From: Okapia johnstoni
Lineage: Eukaryota > Chordata > Mammalia > Artiodactyla > Giraffidae
Direction of reading: 5' to 3'
Assembly: GCA_024291935.2 (NCBI GenBank)
Contig: CM044312.1
Span: forward strand, 74,853,001 to 74,917,000
Length of the DNA stretch: 64,000 nucleotides
Under the pieces are notes generated by a model that was not told the origin of the DNA, did no database searches, and saw nothing but the letters and a program-made list of their open reading frames with translations. The position numbers and the translations under genes were made by a program. Numbering within the stretch: position 1 is the first letter of the stretch; every line of letters starts with the position of its first letter. Shown one piece after another: positions 1 to 9,858 of the stretch.

Positions 1-755
1 ATTTTCTCCCAACTTCCTGGCCACTCATCTCAACCTCCTTTGCTGGCCCTACAAACTCTATGAAGTGCCCCACAGCTCAGATCCTTAAACTCTTCTATTT
101 AACACTCCCTAGATGATCTTATCCATTCTTCTGATTTAAAAACTATTTAGGTGCAGATGGCTCTCCAATTCATATCTCCAGCCCAGAATTCTCCACTGAA
201 CTCCAGGTTAATATAAGCAATTGTCTGCTTCATGTCTTCACTTAGAATTTTGCTCTACCTCTCAAGCTTAACATGTTCAAGATGGAATCCCTGACATATC
301 TCCACTTGCTACTAAACGTCTCCTCCTGTGTTCTTTCCAATCTTAGTAGCTGGCAGCTCCAGTCTTCTGAGTCTTTTGATTATTCATACACAAAACTTGG
401 AGTTGCGCTTGACTGGTCTCTTTCAGCTCACCTCATTTACAATTCACCAAAAAAATTTTTTGTCTATAATTTCAAAATATATCCATATATCCAAATACAT
501 CACATTTTCCCCAGACTAATTGCCACCACTCTGATCTAAGCTACTGTCAACTTTTTAATTAGCTACTTTTTTTAGTTTACTCTTTCTCTTCATCCGTCTA
601 TTTTAGTTACATTACCCACCTCAATGCTACTAGAATATACTAGGCATGTTCCCAATTTAGAGCTTTTGTACTTACTATTTTCTCTGCCTTTAAAACTGCT
701 TCACTGTTCTCTTTGTTAGCCATATGGCCTACTCCCTCACTCTCTTCAAGTCTTT
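1..755 (+). mobile_element. L2 LINE remnant (ORF2 3' part)
   Basis: An ancient L2 LINE, sense strand. The segment around 1-240 follows the L2 ORF2 coding sequence, including the stretch about the Lotus-like 'cctagatgatctta' and 'tatctccagcccag' blocks. An open frame at 273-539 contains KLGVALDWSLS, which resembles the L2 'NLGVILDSSLS' block. Near 650-755 the text follows the L2 region ending in 'tccctcactctcttcaagtc'. The frame is broken by many stops, so this is a fossil. It runs off the left edge of the window. Known of the family: L2 stopped moving early in mammalian evolution. Confidence 0.75.
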
Positions 756-1324
756 ATAGATGTATAGAAAAAGTATGCAAGATTATATATTGAAGTGTTA
801 TCTTTACATTTTATAGAATACACACATATTAAACTAGTTCTCTCCACATGGTGGAATTTAAGGTGATTTTTAAATTTATATTTGAATACCTAAATATTTT
901 CTTAATTTTCTCCAATGATAATAATGAAATGAACACATTTCAAAAAAATGTTTTTTTTTTCCCCAAATGGAGTTAAACAGTCTCATGAATTATAAAGCTG
1001 CTATTCATTTCCACCCCGACTGATGTAACTATTTGTGATAAATATGTGCTTTCTTCCCATCCCTCTAAACTTCTCTCAGCTGTTACTTGGAATTTTGTAC
1101 ATACATCAGTGAGGAATTAGAGATGTAACACTTGAGGTCTATAGTTGCCTTTTAAATCCTGTATTCACCCTCTACTGATTTTATAAACTAGCATAAACAC
1201 ATATGGAATCCCTTACACTGCAGTGACTACTGCAGGGATGCCTGGGGCAGCGGCAATGACAGCAAGGACAGCTGACACTTCTGAAGGCTTCCCCAGGCTC
1301 CATCATAAGCAGTATCTGATTCAA
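756..1324. other. Unassigned AT-rich sequence
   Basis: I see no gene or recognisable repeat here. There is a short T-run near 950-960. Confidence 0.5.
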
Positions 1325-1702
1325 CCTCAGACTAGCTCCACAGAAGAGGTAGTCGGCAATCCCCTGTTAAAGATAGGGAAATTGAGATGCAGAGAGATTA
1401 GATAAAAGATTAATTAATTTGCCCAAGATTACATAACAAGTAGGACTTCCCTGGTGACTCAGATCATAAAGAATCCGCCTGCAAAGCAGGAGACCTGGGT
1501 TCAATCCCTGGCTTGGGAAGATTCCCTGTAAAAGGGAACAGCTACCCACTCCAGTATTCTAGCCTGGAAGAATTCCATGGACTGTACAGCTCATGGGGTC
1601 ATAAAGAGTCAGACATGACTGAGCGACTTCTACAGATAACAAGTAAACCATTTTGAATTCGAAATGAGGACTGACTTCAGTGACATTGGTTTGAACGCTA
1701 CC
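1325..1702 (-). mobile_element. MIR SINE, antisense, split by a Bov-tA
   Basis: An old MIR in antisense orientation. The left half (1325-1442) carries the MIR block 'gaaattgagatgcagagag' followed by 'tttgcccaagattacataac'. After the Bov-tA at 1443-1635 it resumes (1646-1702) with a 'tttgaa...' segment that fits the rest of antisense MIR. This host supplied target sites for at least two younger SINEs. Confidence 0.65.
1443..1635 (+). mobile_element. Bov-tA SINE
   Basis: A tRNA-Glu-derived ruminant SINE. It shows the tRNA-like head (the 'ttccctggtgactcag' type start and the B-box-like 'gggttcaatccctgg') and the BovB-derived tail ending in 'agtcagacatgactgagcg'. It is flanked by an exact 10-bp target-site duplication ATAACAAGTA at 1433-1442 and 1636-1645, which fixes the ends. 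Confidence 0.92.
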
Positions 1703-1714
1703 GTGCTTCGTTTT

Positions 1715-1997
1715 TGGAGAAGGCAATGGCACCCCATTCCAGTACTCTTGCCTGGAAAATCCCATGGATGGAGGAGCCTGGTAGGCTGCAGTCCATGGGG
1801 TCGCTATGAGTTGGACACGACTGAGCGACTTCACTTTCACTTTTCACTTTTGTGCATTGGAGAAGGAAATGGCAACCCACTCCAGTGTTCTTGCCTGGAG
1901 AATCCCAGGGACGGCGGAGCCTGGTGCGTTGCCATCTATGGGGTCGCACAGAGTCAGGCATGACTGAAATGACTTAGCAGCAGCAGCAGCAGCAGCA
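1715..1997 (+). mobile_element. Bov-A2 SINE (dimeric) with CAG-repeat tail
   Basis: Two Bov-A monomers in tandem, joined by a linker rich in 'actttcactttt'. The element ends in a (CAG)n tail near 1977-1997. An exact 12-bp target-site duplication GTGCTTCGTTTT lies at 1703-1714 and 1998-2009. The CAG repeat is the normal 3' tail of this SINE family, not an independent triplet expansion. Confidence 0.93.
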
Positions 1998-2011
1998 GTG
2001 CTTCGTTTTAA

Positions 2012-2216
2012 GTTGCTTCAGTCGTGTCCGACTCTGTGAAACCCTATGGACCGCAGCCTGCCAGGCTCCTCTGTCCATGGGATTCACCAGGCAAGAATAC
2101 TGGAATGGGTTGCCATGACCTTCTCCAGGGGATCTTTCTGACCCAGAGGTTGAACCCACATCTGTTATATCTAACCTGCATTGGCAGGCAGGTTCTTTAC
2201 CACTAGGGCTACTTCT
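2012..2216 (-). mobile_element. Bov-tA SINE, antisense
   Basis: Antisense Bov-tA: it starts with the 'ttcagtcgtgtccgactc' tail and runs to the tRNA-like head near 2190-2216, where the sequence is diverged. It directly abuts the target-site duplication of the Bov-A2 on its left. Confidence 0.88.
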
Positions 2217-3502
2217 ACAACAAAAAGGTGATCTCTGTGATAATAGCTTCCAAAAGAGAAGGCGATTAATTAAATCCAGAATCAGGCAGCAGAGAAACTT
2301 ATCAGAGGGATTTTTTTCACCAGGCATCAGAAGACTCCTAAATCTCCTAAGGTTTCCTGTTAAAATGAGCTGTAAAATGATTGGTTAAAGACACAGAATA
2401 TAAGGCAATATGAACAAACATTAACTTCTGACCCTTTTTATTTTACCTAATTGTGTATAATTTTTCAACAAGTCCTTTCTATATCACAGCTTTTCCATTG
2501 TAAAACTAGTGGGTTTTGATTCATTGTTCTCTAATAACACTTTCAATTCAGCATTTAAAAAATATTTTATAAATGTTTGCCTCAACTGTGGAAACACACA
2601 CATGATAATTCTGTATTCTAGTTGGAGTCTCAACTAATTTTATAGTAAATTATTAAAAATATGAAATTTGATCAATTTTAGATTCCTGTAATGTCCATAA
2701 GAGTGGTGCTAAAGGCTATCATGTAAATTGAAGTTCCAAGGGATGACCTTACATATTTTCAACAGATAATGCTTAAACAAAAGCAGGCCAGCAGGACTCT
2801 GATAATTACTACTCTTTCCCTTAAAATGAGGTTAGAAGAATAGAGTGGTTTGTCTTTAGAAATATTTGTCTTATGTAGTCAAAATCTCAAGAAGCAGATT
2901 CTTAAGAGTTATAAAGGGAATGTTGACTGTTCCAAGCTTTTTGTTATGTTAGAGTATACTATCCAATGGAGAACTTTGACCATAATAAACACTGTGAACA
3001 TGGCACCGCTTGGCTAACCAACATCAAGCTGAATGTAGACAGATTGGCACAGCTATAGTAATACATTGTGAGCTGATGTACTGGGGGAATCAAACTAAAC
3101 TTTGCTTAAATTTTTTAAATTACTATCATTATTAAAAAATTTAGAAGAGTAAATAGAATGCAAAATAAACTTTAGCTAGTCTAATGGCCAATAAAAGTTA
3201 TCTGAACATGTAGGTTGAAGAAGAATTTAGCATTTAGAAGAATTTGGCATTAACTGAAAAGTTAGGAAGTTTTATCAGCCCTAATAAGGAAATAACATCT
3301 TCAGAAGCAGTGAGGAAGAAGCAATCATTCTAACTACAGCAAAATCTGCCATAACCAAGAAGTCTGCCTCAAAAATAGAACTGAATAGAATATAGGTTGC
3401 TTTAATATAGGTTGCTTTACTTTTTTTTTCACGTGCCCAGGCCTGACTACGGAAGCTAGCCGGTTTCCAAACTTTTTCTGCAGAAGCTAAAGCCGTCCAT
3501 TC
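2217..3502. other. Unassigned sequence
   Basis: No gene or clear repeat seen. Near 3385-3420 the words 'atataggttgcttta' occur twice close together, a minor local duplication. The stretch 3430-3502 just before the BovB fragment is not recognised. Confidence 0.45.
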
Positions 3503-3581
3503 CTGGAAAAAACCATAGCCTTGACTAGACGGACCTTGGTTGGCAAAGTAATGTCTCTGCTTTGAAACATGCTATCAAGGT
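3503..3581 (-). mobile_element. BovB LINE fragment, antisense (left part of a split host)
   Basis: A short antisense BovB piece matching the ORF2 3' region (the 'catagccttgactagacgg' block). It stops at 'gctatcaaggt', and its continuation in BovB is found at 4351-4412, on the other side of an inserted sense-strand BovB. Confidence 0.75.
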
Positions 3582-4350
3582 CACCCTTATGGCAGAAAGT
3601 GAAGAAGAACTAAAGAGCCCCTTGATGAAGGTGAAAGAGGAGAGTGAAAAAGTTGGCTTAAAGCTCAACGTTCAGAAAACTAAGATCATGGCATCTGGTC
3701 CCATCACTTCATGGGAAATAGATGGGGAAACAGTGGAAACAGTGTCAGACTTTATTTTTGGGGCTCCAGAATCACTGCTGATGGTGATTGCAGCCATGAA
3801 ATTAAAAGACGCTTACTCCTCGGAAGGAAGGTTATGGCCAACCTAGATAGCATATTTAAAAGCGGAGACATTACTTTGCCAACAAAAATCCGTCTAGTCA
3901 AGGCTATGGTTTTTCCAGTGGTCATGTATGGATGTGAGATTTGGACAGTGAAGAAAGCTGAGCACTGAAGAATTGATGCTTTTGAACTGTGGTGTTGGAG
4001 AAGACTCTTGAGAGTCCCTTGGACTGCAAGGAGATCCAATCAATCCATCCTAAAAGAGATCAATCCTGGGTGTTCATTGGAAGGTCTGATGTTGAAGCTG
4101 AAACTCCAGTACTTTGGCCACCTCATGCGAAGGGTTGACTCATTGGAAAAGACCCTAATGCTGGGTAGGATTGGGGGGCGGGAGGAGAAGGGGACGACAG
4201 AGGATGAGATGGTTGGATGGCATCACCGACTCGATGGACATGGGTTTGGGTAGACTCCGGGAGTTGGTGATGGACAGAGAGGCCTGGCGTGCTGCAATTC
4301 ATGGGGTCGCAAAGAGTCGGACACGACTGTGACTGAACTGAACTGAACTG
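3582..4350 (+). mobile_element. BovB LINE, 5'-truncated, sense, nested in antisense BovB
   Basis: A 5'-truncated BovB (RTE clade) holding the C-terminal part of ORF2, from just after the reverse transcriptase YADD motif to the 3' tail of 'actga' repeats. Frames at 3562-3846, 3711-3968 and 4008-4253 carry successive BovB pieces (for example EEELKSPLMKVKEESEKVGL and [17 protein letters not shown]), so it is frameshifted and carries an in-frame stop after 'KKAEH'. It lies between two parts of an antisense BovB. A 4-bp repeat AGGT (3578-3581 and 4351-4354) may be the target-site duplication. Confidence 0.9.
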
Positions 4351-4412
4351 AGGTTGGTCATAACCTTCCTTCCAAGCAGTAAGCGTCTTTTAATTTCATG
4401 GCTGCAATCACC
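4351..4412 (-). mobile_element. BovB LINE fragment, antisense (right part of a split host)
   Basis: This continues the antisense BovB of 3503-3581: 'ggttggtcataacc' through 'tttcatggctgcaatca'. It shares some unusual bases with the nested sense copy (a T in place of C in 'gattgcagcc' when read on the minus strand), so gene conversion or an inverted duplication is also possible. Confidence 0.7.
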
Positions 4413-4462
4413 AAATCACCTATGGCATAGGCCAACACTTTAGAAATCTGAGAAAGACAAGT

Positions 4463-4990
4463 GTGTATTAGTCAGTTTGGGCTACTATAACAAAATAAAA
4501 CAGAATGAGAGCTTCCCTGAAAGCTTCCCTGGTAGCTCAGCTGGTAAAAAATCCACCTGCAAAGCAGGAGACCCTGATTCAATTCTGGAGTCAGGAAGAT
4601 CCCCTGGAGAAAGGATATGCTACCCACTCCAGTATTCTTGGGCTTCCCTGGTGGCTCAGATGGTAAAGAATCTGCTTGCAATGTGGGAGACTTGGGTTTG
4701 AACTCTGGGTTGGGAAGATCCTCTGGAGGAGGGCATGGCAACCCACTCCAGTATTCTTGCCTGGAGAATCCCCATGGACAGAGGAACCTGGTGGGCTACA
4801 GTCCATGGGGTCATAAAACATTGGACATGACTGAGTGACTAAGCACACACAGAATGAGAGGTTTAAACAGTAGACGTTTACCTCTCACAGTTCTGGAGGA
4901 CGGGAAGTCCAAGATCAAGGTACCAGCACAGTGGAGAAGTTCTCTTCTTATGTGTACACAGCTGCCTTCACACTCTCCAGGGAAGGGGGA
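4463..4990 (-). mobile_element. MLT1-type LTR (ERVL-MaLR), antisense, split by a SINE
   Basis: A solo LTR of the mammalian MaLR group in antisense orientation. It begins with 'gtgtattagtcagtttgggc' and, after the SINE at 4512-4848, continues with the diagnostic 'cacagttctggagg' and 'gaagtccaagatcaagg' blocks. Its right end is uncertain. No internal viral coding sequence is seen. The family is long extinct. Confidence 0.75.
4512..4848 (+). mobile_element. Bov-tA dimer SINE
   Basis: Two tRNA-headed Bov units in tandem (heads near 4520 and 4648), ending in a 'gcacacac' tail. The exact 12-bp target-site duplication ACAGAATGAGAG is at 4500-4511 and 4849-4860, inside the MLT1 LTR. Confidence 0.93.
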
Positions 4991-5343
4991 GGCACAAATT
5001 TGCCTCACTTCACTCCTCTAGGTCTCAGTTTTCTTGTGTGTAAAATTACAATGTTGAGAATGTTCTGATTACCCAAATTTCATGTTTTCATTACCAGGCC
5101 AAGTATTTCCTCATCTGGGAGGTGAGTGATGTATCTAATTTTCTACTCTCAAAAAGATCCTCAGTACACATGTGGGATATTCATACTGCTCTGCTCCCAC
5201 AGCCCCTCTCCTTTGAAAGTGGGAAGTTTCTGAGCTATGGAAAAGGTGCCAAGGGTCCTACTCAAAAGAGATGATAGCAGGGATTCTAAGCAAGTAAAAC
5301 CAGGTTTGCACAACAGCCTAATTGCTAAATTAGCCTCGTACCT
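4991..5343. other. Mostly unassigned; possible MIR scrap at 5018-5080
   Basis: A 'tctcagttttcttgtgtgta' stretch resembles the MIR core in sense orientation, but it is short. Nothing else is recognised. Confidence 0.35.
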
Positions 5344-5352
5344 CCAGAAAGG

Positions 5353-5701
5353 AGGTGCTGGAGAAGACTCTTGAGAGTCCCTTGGACTGCAAGGAGACCA
5401 AACCAGTTAATCCTCAAGGAAATCAACCCTGAATCATTGGAAGGACTGATGCTGAAGCTCCAACACTTTGTCTACCTCATGTGAAAAGCGACTCATTGGA
5501 AGAGATCCTGATGCTGGGAAAGACTGAAGGCAAAAGGAGAAGGGGGCAGCAGAGGATGAGAGAGTTCAATAGAATCATGACTCTGTGGACATGAATCTGA
5601 GCAAAATCCAGAAGATAGTGGAGGATAGAGGAGCATGGTGCAGTGCAGTCCATGGGGTAACGAAGAGTCAGACATGACTTAGCAACTGAACATCACCACC
5701 C
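5353..5701 (+). mobile_element. BovB LINE, short 3' fragment, sense
   Basis: 5'-truncated BovB starting at the 'gagaagactcttgagagtcc' block and ending in a diverged tail 'aactgaacatcaccacc', the older tail type. A 9-bp target-site duplication CCAGAAAGG lies at 5344-5352 and 5702-5710. Several small deletions are present (for example after 'caaccctgaa'). Confidence 0.9.
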
Positions 5702-5779
5702 CCAGAAAGGTCCAAACAACTTGAGAGATGGAGGAGAGATACCAGGTGAGGTAGTCAGAGGACTACTCCAGCAGGACTG

Positions 5780-5965
5780 CAGGCTTTGATACCAGATGAA
5801 ACTGGCTTCATGTCTTGCCTTCCCCTAACAAGGTATGTTAATCTTGCTTAAGTCTGCTGACTGATTAGAGTCTAGATCTGCAAAATACCTATAAGATGTG
5901 GCACTGGGGAGGTTAAAATGCCACAAATGTATAAAAAAGCATCTAATTTAGTGTCAAGAGCATTG
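5780..5965 (+). mobile_element. MIR SINE, sense, diverged
   Basis: The order of blocks fits sense MIR: a 'gctttgataccag' head, then 'aatcttgcttaag', 'gatctgcaaaatacctataa' and 'gaggttaaaatg'. Divergence is high. Confidence 0.55.
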
Positions 5966-7575
5966 ATGACATCTGACAATTTAAGTCTATTTATAGATAC
6001 CAGATAGTTCAACTGAAATTAGTTAATTAAATCTCCACATGCATTTACAAGTCTGTCACCTAAAAACATTCTGGACTATCATTTTTTTAAAAAAGTTTTA
6101 ATGTAACAAATACAGTAACATAAGCAATCATAAATAATGTTAAACTGTATGCTTTGGCCTTAGGAATCCAAATACGCAGTGAAGAAATCTGTCCATTCAG
6201 CAAATATTTATAGAGCATCTGCTAATGCTCAGTGCTGGGGAACAAAATAGATTTTTTTGGTATCATGTAGTTTATATTTTATTTACACTTTTACTTAATT
6301 ATCTACATATAGTAGAATGTACTTTTTAGAAAAATCTTGCCATTGATAAGTCCAAATTTACTTTTAACTTTGGTATAAACTTTCCTTGACAACTCTAACT
6401 CCCACGAGTATAACAAGGCAATAGATATGTTTGGCAGAGCAACTATTTATGTCCTGTCTTCTGTGTTGCCAGGGTGATGGTAGCAATATCGAAAACATTG
6501 GAGGTGGTTGTTATTGGCAAGGATCCTAACTTTCATTTCCAAATGGAAGAACTGTAAAAAGCAAAATGTAGGCTGGGATGTGGGCTGTAGACTGGTCATG
6601 GCTATACATAAACTTGATGAATGGATTATTGGTGATTAACTAAGTGTGGATGCTATTCTTGAAAAAGTAATACTGATAGGTAATATTTCCTTAATATTTA
6701 AAAATTAATGAAATTTTGTGATTACATCAAATATTTTTTATTAAAAGGTAATACCATATCATTGCACATTTTCAAATATTACATTTTTTGTCCACTTTTC
6801 TGTCTTTTCATGGAAAACAATTCAAAAGGTTTACTGAATTTTTGATTCCTCAATATAAATTGCAATGTTCCTATGGTTCAAATTCAGTTTCTAAAGGATT
6901 TTTTAAACATATTGATTATATACTTTAAAGGGAATAAATGATTACATACTAACCCTGAAAGAAAAAGTTATCTATTACATTGGCTGAAGTTTTTGTCATA
7001 TTTGAAAGCACCACATATTTGAAAGCACCAGAGAGTAAGTAATTGGTGACTTCTCTCCCTCACCACCTATTTCAGTCTTTTAACTCCAAGCCAACTAGTA
7101 CATTGGCAGTGAATTAATTAAAAAAGAAACTTTTCGTAATGGATGCTGTGCATTGACCCAAACTCTGGGTGGCAATAGAAACTATGGTGTGGAGAGAAAG
7201 AAGAGAAGGTCAAGATTGAAGAGACAGAGACCAAGACTACATTTCTTTGGTTTCTTTGCTGCTTGGTTTTTTGTTTGCTTTCTTTTTTAGGTTTCAAATG
7301 TATTTCCTTTCTTCAATTATACTATAATGAGCAGCAGAGAGCTGAGATGACAAATTGATTTAGAAACAAATGGTCACTTATCTCTCTACCCCTTTAGGAT
7401 GTCTCTACCAGGTTCCATTCTATTCCATCCTGTGATAGCAAGCACTCATATGACAACACAGAAAATGGTTCTGCTAGCTACCACAGCATTACCAAATGTG
7501 TCATGGAAATCCAGTGAGTATTTTAAGTGGTTCTTTCTTGCCATAACTTTCTGAATGCTTAGATTTCTGAGACTA
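5966..7575. other. Mostly unassigned; short antisense L2 end at 6183-6245
   Basis: The segment 'cagcaaatatttatagagca' through 'cagtgctggggaacaaaata' is the 3' end of L2 in antisense. The rest is AT-rich sequence in which I see no gene or repeat. A 14-bp word 'catatttgaaagca' is repeated in tandem near 6997-7028. Confidence 0.45.
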
Positions 7576-7793
7576 CAGTTGACCCTTGAACAAAGAGGGG
7601 ATTTGGGGTGCCCATCCTCTGTGCAGTCAGAAATCTGGGAATAACTTATAGTTGGCCCTTCGTGTATATTATGTCCCCATCCAAAGATTCAACCAATCAC
7701 AGATCTTGAGTACCATAGTATTTAGTACTGAAAAAGAAATCCACATATAAGTAGGCTTGTACAGTTCAAACCTGGGTTGTTCAATGTTAATTG
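7576..7793. mobile_element. Tigger-like (TcMar) non-autonomous DNA transposon
   Basis: The element starts with CAGTTGACCCTTGAACAA and its end, read on the minus strand, is CAATTAACATTGAACAA, giving imperfect terminal inverted repeats. It is flanked by TA dinucleotides at 7574-7575 and 7794-7795, the target duplication of Tc1/mariner-type elements. At 218 bp it has no transposase. Interior words such as 'tagttggcccttcgtgta' and 'gattcaaccaatcacagatc' are typical of mammalian Tigger-derived elements. Confidence 0.75.
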
Positions 7794-8842
7794 TACTTAC
7801 TGCATTTCTGGCCAAGGAAAACATCATCAAGGTGTGACAGAATTGCAATTGATTGCGTCTGTAAGGAGACCTGGTAGGAACTGTGAAACTCCAATGCTCT
7901 CCTTATAAAGTTCAAGATTCTGCTTCTATTAAAAAAAAAATACATTTCAGGAAAAGCCAAATGGAACACAGGCATAAAACAAAGTACAGGTGGGTGGGGG
8001 GCTTTCAGGCCCCCTGTGGTTACACCCACACATCCCTGTGTTCACCAACCTAGAAGCTCCACTGCTGGTTTTCTTGATGCAAATTACATTTTGCCTACTA
8101 CATGCTATGTTGTAATATTTGAAAGGCAGGACTAATATCGAGACATTTTGTATGTTTGATCTGGTTTGTTTGTTTCTGCCACTAATCAAAGTCAAATGGA
8201 TACAAAGTTTGGCAGCAGCTTTAAAACTTTTCTGGCAGAGTCTTAGTATCTACTTACTAGCTTCTTGGGTTTTGAGAAGCATTGTGCAGCCAACTCTGAA
8301 GATCTAGGCTGGTGTTCATTTCTTAAACTGTTTCAACAGTTTTTCAATTACCAAATCCTCTGTTAAGTCACTTTCTGCACAAAATACCTAAAGTAATTTT
8401 GGTTTTCTATATCAACCTTGTCAAATATACTCTCGTGTTCTTCTCTGCTTAAATGCTTTAATATCTAACACTCTTTATGGGAATCTAATACTTAATATGA
8501 CATGAAAGGGGCTGTATAATGACAAATTTCTCACAATTATATATGTATCCTTTTTTTTATATAAAGTCCCTTCTTTTTATTCCCAGATTCATTTATTCAC
8601 AATCCTGGTTAGCTGATCATAGGAAGTTGATCATATAAAGGAAGACAGATAAATCTACCTTCCTTCAAATTCTCATTCTAATCCACCATTATATGATAAA
8701 CCTCCTATGATCACCTGATGAGAATTGATCTCATTCTTCCCTAGCTGAACTCACCAGCATTTGTGTTTCTTTAGGATCTTGTTAACCCAATATTCAACAC
8801 CATTCAATTTCAACTGAACATTGAGAAGTCTCTCCCCCAATT
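7794..8842. other. Unassigned sequence
   Basis: No gene or repeat recognised. Small open frames here lack any family resemblance. Confidence 0.45.
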
Positions 8843-9170
8843 TACTTCATTCATTTATTTACCCCCAAATTATCAAGTGTTTAATCATAAGCTAGTCATC
8901 AAGCTAGACACTAGAGTGAGGTATGAATACATAGTCACTGCCGCATTAAATTTTTTACCTTAATAAGGTAGAAAAGTATTCAGTAGACCTAAATGAATTA
9001 TTAAAGTGTCAACTCTGATAAATTCTATAAAAAGAAGTGCTTTATGCCTATATAGGAGATATTATCTGGTTTGAGGGATAGGAAAAACTACCTATGGAAG
9101 TGACACTGGAGATAATACCTAAAGGATGGTTAGACATTAAGTGGAATAGGAAGGAATACTGGTGACATGG
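8843..9170 (-). mobile_element. L2 LINE 3' end, antisense
   Basis: It opens with the antisense L2 3' end ('tcattcatttatttaccccc', 'tagacactagagtgaggtat') and continues to 'ctatggaagtgacactggag' and 'taatacctaaaggatgg', which match the antisense of the L2 ORF2/3'UTR junction. Heavily diverged. Confidence 0.65.
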
Positions 9171-9393
9171 CATGTCAGTAAGTCTTGCTAAACGGGCACT
9201 TAAGAAGGAAATGGAGTCCCTGCTCCTTCAACAGGGAGCCCTCCTCTCTGCGTGATTCTTATGAAGCCTCCTTAATTTCCTTTGGATGTGGAGGAAACAC
9301 CTTTCCTCATTCAGAAAGAATGCCATCAAAGAAAACACTTACCATTCCACCTGGCTTGCTACCCCCATGCTTTCTACGTGTGTATTCTCCAGG

Positions 9394-9397
<4 letters not shown>

Positions 9398-9436
<39 letters not shown>
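9398..9436. repeat. (AC)n microsatellite, about 19.5 units
   Basis: An uninterrupted AC dinucleotide run. It creates the artificial 'THTHTH' open frames in this area. Confidence 0.98.
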
Positions 9437-9437
<1 letters not shown>

Positions 9438-9544
9438 CCGCCCACATGTACACACACCTGGGAGAATGGCTGTATTAACTATTAAATGTATATAATACAC
9501 ATTTATTACTTATCTAGGCCCAGTTAATTTTCCTGTTATCTACA

Positions 9545-9640
9545 CCTGTGCTGGCATTTAATCTTCACAATAATCCTATGAAGTAGGAATTTGCAAAGGA
9601 GGACACTGCAGCACAGAAATTATCCAGTAGTATTACTATC
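9545..9640 (-). mobile_element. MIR fragment, antisense
   Basis: 'atttaatcttcacaataatc' followed by 'ctatgaagtaggaa' fits antisense MIR. The copy is partial. Confidence 0.6.
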
Positions 9641-9651
9641 TGCTAGGTATA

Positions 9652-9858
9652 AGCACATTGAGCATTTACTAAGTGCTAAGTGTAAGTGTTGTGAGCACTA
9701 TTTTCTCGCTATTATTATTCCCATTTTATTGGGGAGGCTGCCGGGAAGGGAGATTAAGTAACTTGCTCATGAATACAGTGTGGCCAGGTCTGGATTTGAA
9801 GCAAGCCAACTCAATACAGCACCTGTGCTATTAATACTAACCACTCTGTAGCTTTCCA
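9652..9858 (-). mobile_element. MIR SINE, antisense, nearly full
   Basis: From 'attgagcatttactaagtgc' through 'attattattcccattttatt', 'gattaagtaacttgctcatg' and 'aggtctggatttgaagc' this follows antisense MIR over almost its full length. It lies next to another antisense MIR piece. Confidence 0.85.

Noticed and set aside
1443..1520. tRNA-like sequence with B-box-like 'ggttcaatcc'
   Set aside because: It is the tRNA-Glu-derived head of a Bov-tA SINE, as in the other Bov-tA copies. No true tRNA gene is present.
1977..1999. CAG triplet repeat
   Set aside because: It is the normal tail of the Bov-A2 SINE, not a gene-linked triplet expansion.
9185..9495. Overlapping open frames rich in Thr-His repeats
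   Set aside because: They result from reading through the (AC)n microsatellite in several frames.
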